Assembly: GCA_026985375.1 (NCBI GenBank)
Contig: JALSQP010000160.1
Location: 1 to 6,031 of the forward strand
DNA from: Desulfurococcales archaeon
GTDB taxonomy: Archaea > Thermoproteota > Thermoprotei_A > Sulfolobales > Desulfurococcaceae
Reading direction: 5' to 3'
Length of the DNA: 6,031 bases
Shown here: piece after piece, positions 4,764 through 6,031 of the stretch
Position numbering within the stretch: position 1 is the stretch's first letter
Layout: every line of letters starts with the position of its first letter
Made by a program: the position numbers and the translations under genes
The notes under the pieces: generated by a model
Database searches by the model: none
The model's input: only the letters and a program-made list of their open reading frames with translations
What the model was told of the DNA's origin: nothing

Positions 4764-4770
4764 GGGTGGG
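4764..4770 (+). promoter_or_regulatory. Ribosome binding site of the RNA ligase gene
   Basis: GGGTGGG three bases before TTG 4774. It supports the TTG start, as no ATG in the same frame lies nearby upstream. Confidence 0.55.
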
Positions 4771-4773
4771 ATA

Positions 4774-5916
4774 TTGCCTGTTGTTGACAATATTGTGGAT
4801 AAGTTGGCGGAAATACTTGGGATATCTAGTGAGATCCTGGAAAAGAAGATCGAGAGAACAGTCAAGATCATGAATTATCGTGGCATTAATTATGCTGTTA
4901 TTAGAGAAGATCTTGGAGGGTATCGAGAAGGCACAACAGTTTTTCTTGAGGAGGAAAAGATAGTTCACGGCTACCCGAGTATTCGAAGACTAGCTTTTCT
5001 GGAGAGTGTTCCCATGCATATGATTGACGAGATCATTGTTGAGGAAAAATTGAACGGTTATAATGTAAGAGTAGTGGATGCGGATAAGAAAGTCCTAGCT
5101 ATTACCCGAGGAGGATATGTATGCCCCTATACAACCGCTAGAATAGAGAAGATGTATGGTGATAGGATAAAGGAAGCACTCAGCGAGTATGAGGACGTAG
5201 TGCTTACAGGTGAAGTAATTGGTACTGAGAACCCGTATGTTGCGTACGAGTATCCTGAAGCCGACGGCTTCGATTACTTCGTCTTCGATGTAATGAAAAA
5301 TGGGGAACTTACACCGCTCAGCTTTAGGGACGAAATAGTAGGGAAATATGGTCTTAAATTAGTCCCTGTCCTTGCCAGGATCGGTAAGAACGAGTTAGGG
5401 AGGCTTAGAGAAATAGTAGACGAACTTGATAAGAGGGGGAGGGAGGGTATCGTTATTAAGGATCCAATGCATCGTGTACCCCCACTTAAATATACTACAA
5501 TTTATATTAATATAAAGGATATAGAGGAGGGTATGAAGTACCCCTTTGATGAAGGGAGAAGTTATCTCTTCACGAGGATTATTAGGCTTATTTGCCAAGT
5601 ATATGAATATAGTCTAGGCAACAAGGAGCTAGATAATATAGCTCTTCGGCTCGGCAGAGCTATTCTGAAACCAGCTGTTGAGAGCCTCAGAGAGAGGAGT
5701 ATGGGTAGACTCGTAGCTGCAACTTATAGACTCGTTTTTCCCAGCGAGGACGACCTGAGAGATTATCTAGAGTTTCTCGAGGAGCTAGGCGTTGATGCCG
5801 TGGTAAAGATAATAGGTGCTGGTGAGAGAGGCGTTGAGGTTGAGCTGATGAAGCTCAAGGACACGCATGGATATTACTCTAAAATACTTGAAACGGGATA
5901 TTCGCCTCTCGACTAA
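4774..5916 (+). CDS. ATP-dependent RNA ligase, archaeal Rnl3 (Pab1020) family
   Basis: A 380-residue protein, full length for this family of homodimeric archaeal ligases, which join or circularise 5'-phosphate and 3'-hydroxyl RNA ends through a lysyl-AMP intermediate. The nucleotidyltransferase motifs are intact and in order: motif I EKLNG at 91-95 with K92 as the expected AMP-bound lysine; TRGG at 111-114; TGEVIG at 145-150 with E147; DYFVFDV at 167-173; motif IV EGIVIKD at 224-230; and motif V LKYTT at 238-242 with K239. The N-terminal ~85 residues and the helical C-terminal ~130 match the family's extra N-terminal, dimerisation and C-terminal parts. The start is TTG 4774 behind GGGTGGG. 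Homologues act on small RNAs and can circularise them; the cellular substrate is uncertain. It has its own promoter and no obvious link to the archaellum genes. Confidence 0.9.
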   Translation: MPVVDNIVDKLAEILGISSEILEKKIERTVKIMNYRGINYAVIREDLGGYREGTTVFLEEEKIVHGYPSIRRLAFLESVPMHMIDEIIVEEKLNGYNVRVVDADKKVLAITRGGYVCPYTTARIEKMYGDRIKEALSEYEDVVLTGEVIGTENPYVAYEYPEADGFDYFVFDVMKNGELTPLSFRDEIVGKYGLKLVPVLARIGKNELGRLREIVDELDKRGREGIVIKDPMHRVPPLKYTTIYINIKDIEEGMKYPFDEGRSYLFTRIIRLICQVYEYSLGNKELDNIALRLGRAILKPAVESLRERSMGRLVAATYRLVFPSEDDLRDYLEFLEELGVDAVVKIIGAGERGVEVELMKLKDTHGYYSKILETGYSPLD

Positions 5917-5922
5917 GATGTA

Positions 5923-6031
5923 TTATTTGGTGTCTACAGCATGGTGGCTTTCCAGGATATACATGACGAAAACTATCCAATTCTCCACATCATTATCGAT
6001 CATCGTAGAAAAAGGTACGTGGTCCTCCTTG
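5923..6031 (-). CDS. Probable 3' end of a convergent gene (partial, unknown product)
   Basis: On the minus strand a frame enters from the right edge and runs 35 codons to TAA at 5925-5923, six bases past the end of the ligase gene. The residues include VENWIVFVMYILES, which looks like a helix near a C-terminus. About 25 of 35 codons begin with a purine, as expected for coding sequence here. The opposite strand is also open, from an ATG at 5941, with about 18 of 30 purine-first codons including CGT, which is uncommon among these genes. I therefore favour the minus strand, but the evidence is thin and no function can be assigned. Confidence 0.45.
   Translation of the reverse strand, partial: KEDHVPFSTMIDNDVENWIVFVMYILESHHAVDTK

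Larger units (their letters stand above)
4596..4773. other. Divergent intergenic region with small repeats
   Basis: This AT-rich stretch of 178 bases separates the ArnR-like gene (minus) from the RNA ligase gene (plus). It contains two direct copies of ATAATCAT (4658-4665 and 4679-4686), 21 bases apart, which is two helical turns. They overlap the ends of an inverted repeat, ATATTT...AAATAT (4664-4680). The arrangement suits a regulator binding on one face of the DNA, possibly for autoregulation. I found no tRNA or box C/D RNA in it. Confidence 0.35.

Noticed and set aside
4725..4765. Possible box C/D RNA before the RNA ligase gene (GATGAAA near 4731)
   Set aside because: The C-box match is imperfect and no CTGA D box lies at a suitable distance; the resemblance is too weak.
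5941..6031. Plus-strand gene starting at ATG 5941 after the ligase
   Set aside because: GGTG at 5929-5932 could be a weak ribosome binding site and the frame is open. However, purine-first codon content and codon choice favour the opposite strand, so only the minus-strand frame is listed, with low confidence.
1..6031. Mobile elements, CRISPR arrays, tRNA or rRNA genes
   Set aside because: No transposase-like protein, terminal inverted repeats, spaced direct repeats or conserved RNA-gene sequences were seen. The window is a compact run of chromosomal genes.

Overview
The window looks like chromosomal DNA of a hyperthermophilic crenarchaeon, probably a member of the Desulfurococcales. The evidence is a crenarchaeal-type archaellum gene order (archaellin, membrane/coiled-coil component, FlaG, FlaF, FlaH), frequent TTG starts behind GGAGGTGA-type ribosome binding sites, TATA-like promoter boxes, AGA/AGG-rich arginine codons and an archaeal Rnl3-type RNA ligase. 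The genus cannot be fixed from sequence alone.

Layout. Positions 1-3148, minus strand, hold the front part of an archaellum operon. Read in its own direction it is: archaellin flaB (TTG 3148 to 2408); an 83-base spacer with a palindrome, a T run and a TATA-like box; a two-helix membrane protein (2324-1905); a coiled-coil cytoplasmic protein (TTG 1899 to 1087); flaG (1057-599); flaF (best start TTG 574, to 35); and the first ten codons of flaH (30 to the window edge). Positions 3149-3310 are a divergent promoter region with a strong inverted repeat. Positions 3311-3760, plus strand, encode a 149-residue protein of unknown function. Positions 4595-3750, minus strand, encode a membrane-anchored protein with one clear and one possible winged-helix domain, which resembles the archaellum regulators ArnR/ArnR1 of Sulfolobus. 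After a 178-base divergent intergenic region, positions 4774-5916, plus strand, encode a complete ATP-dependent RNA ligase. The last ~110 bases probably hold the 3' end of a convergent minus-strand gene.

How it fits together. FlaB subunits are processed at a class III signal peptide and polymerise into the filament. FlaF and FlaG are the sequon-rich stator/filament proteins outside the membrane. FlaH, with FlaI and FlaJ (expected beyond the left edge), forms the motor. The membrane protein plus coiled-coil protein occupy the place of FlaX in Sulfolobus, or of FlaC/D/E in Euryarchaeota. The ArnR-like protein is a plausible transcriptional switch for the operon. The RNA ligase is probably functionally unrelated.

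The most interesting point is the junction between the membrane protein and the coiled-coil protein. A slippery T TTT TTC heptamer lies at 2046-2040 (minus strand). From there the -1 frame is open straight into the coiled-coil gene and looks more like protein than the zero frame does. A -1 shift would make a single membrane-anchored coiled-coil protein of FlaX-like architecture. Against this, there is a well-formed stop/ribosome-binding-site/TTG junction at 1912-1897. The site is therefore a programmed frameshift, a real disruption or sequencing error, or an ordinary coupled gene pair with a misleading overlap.
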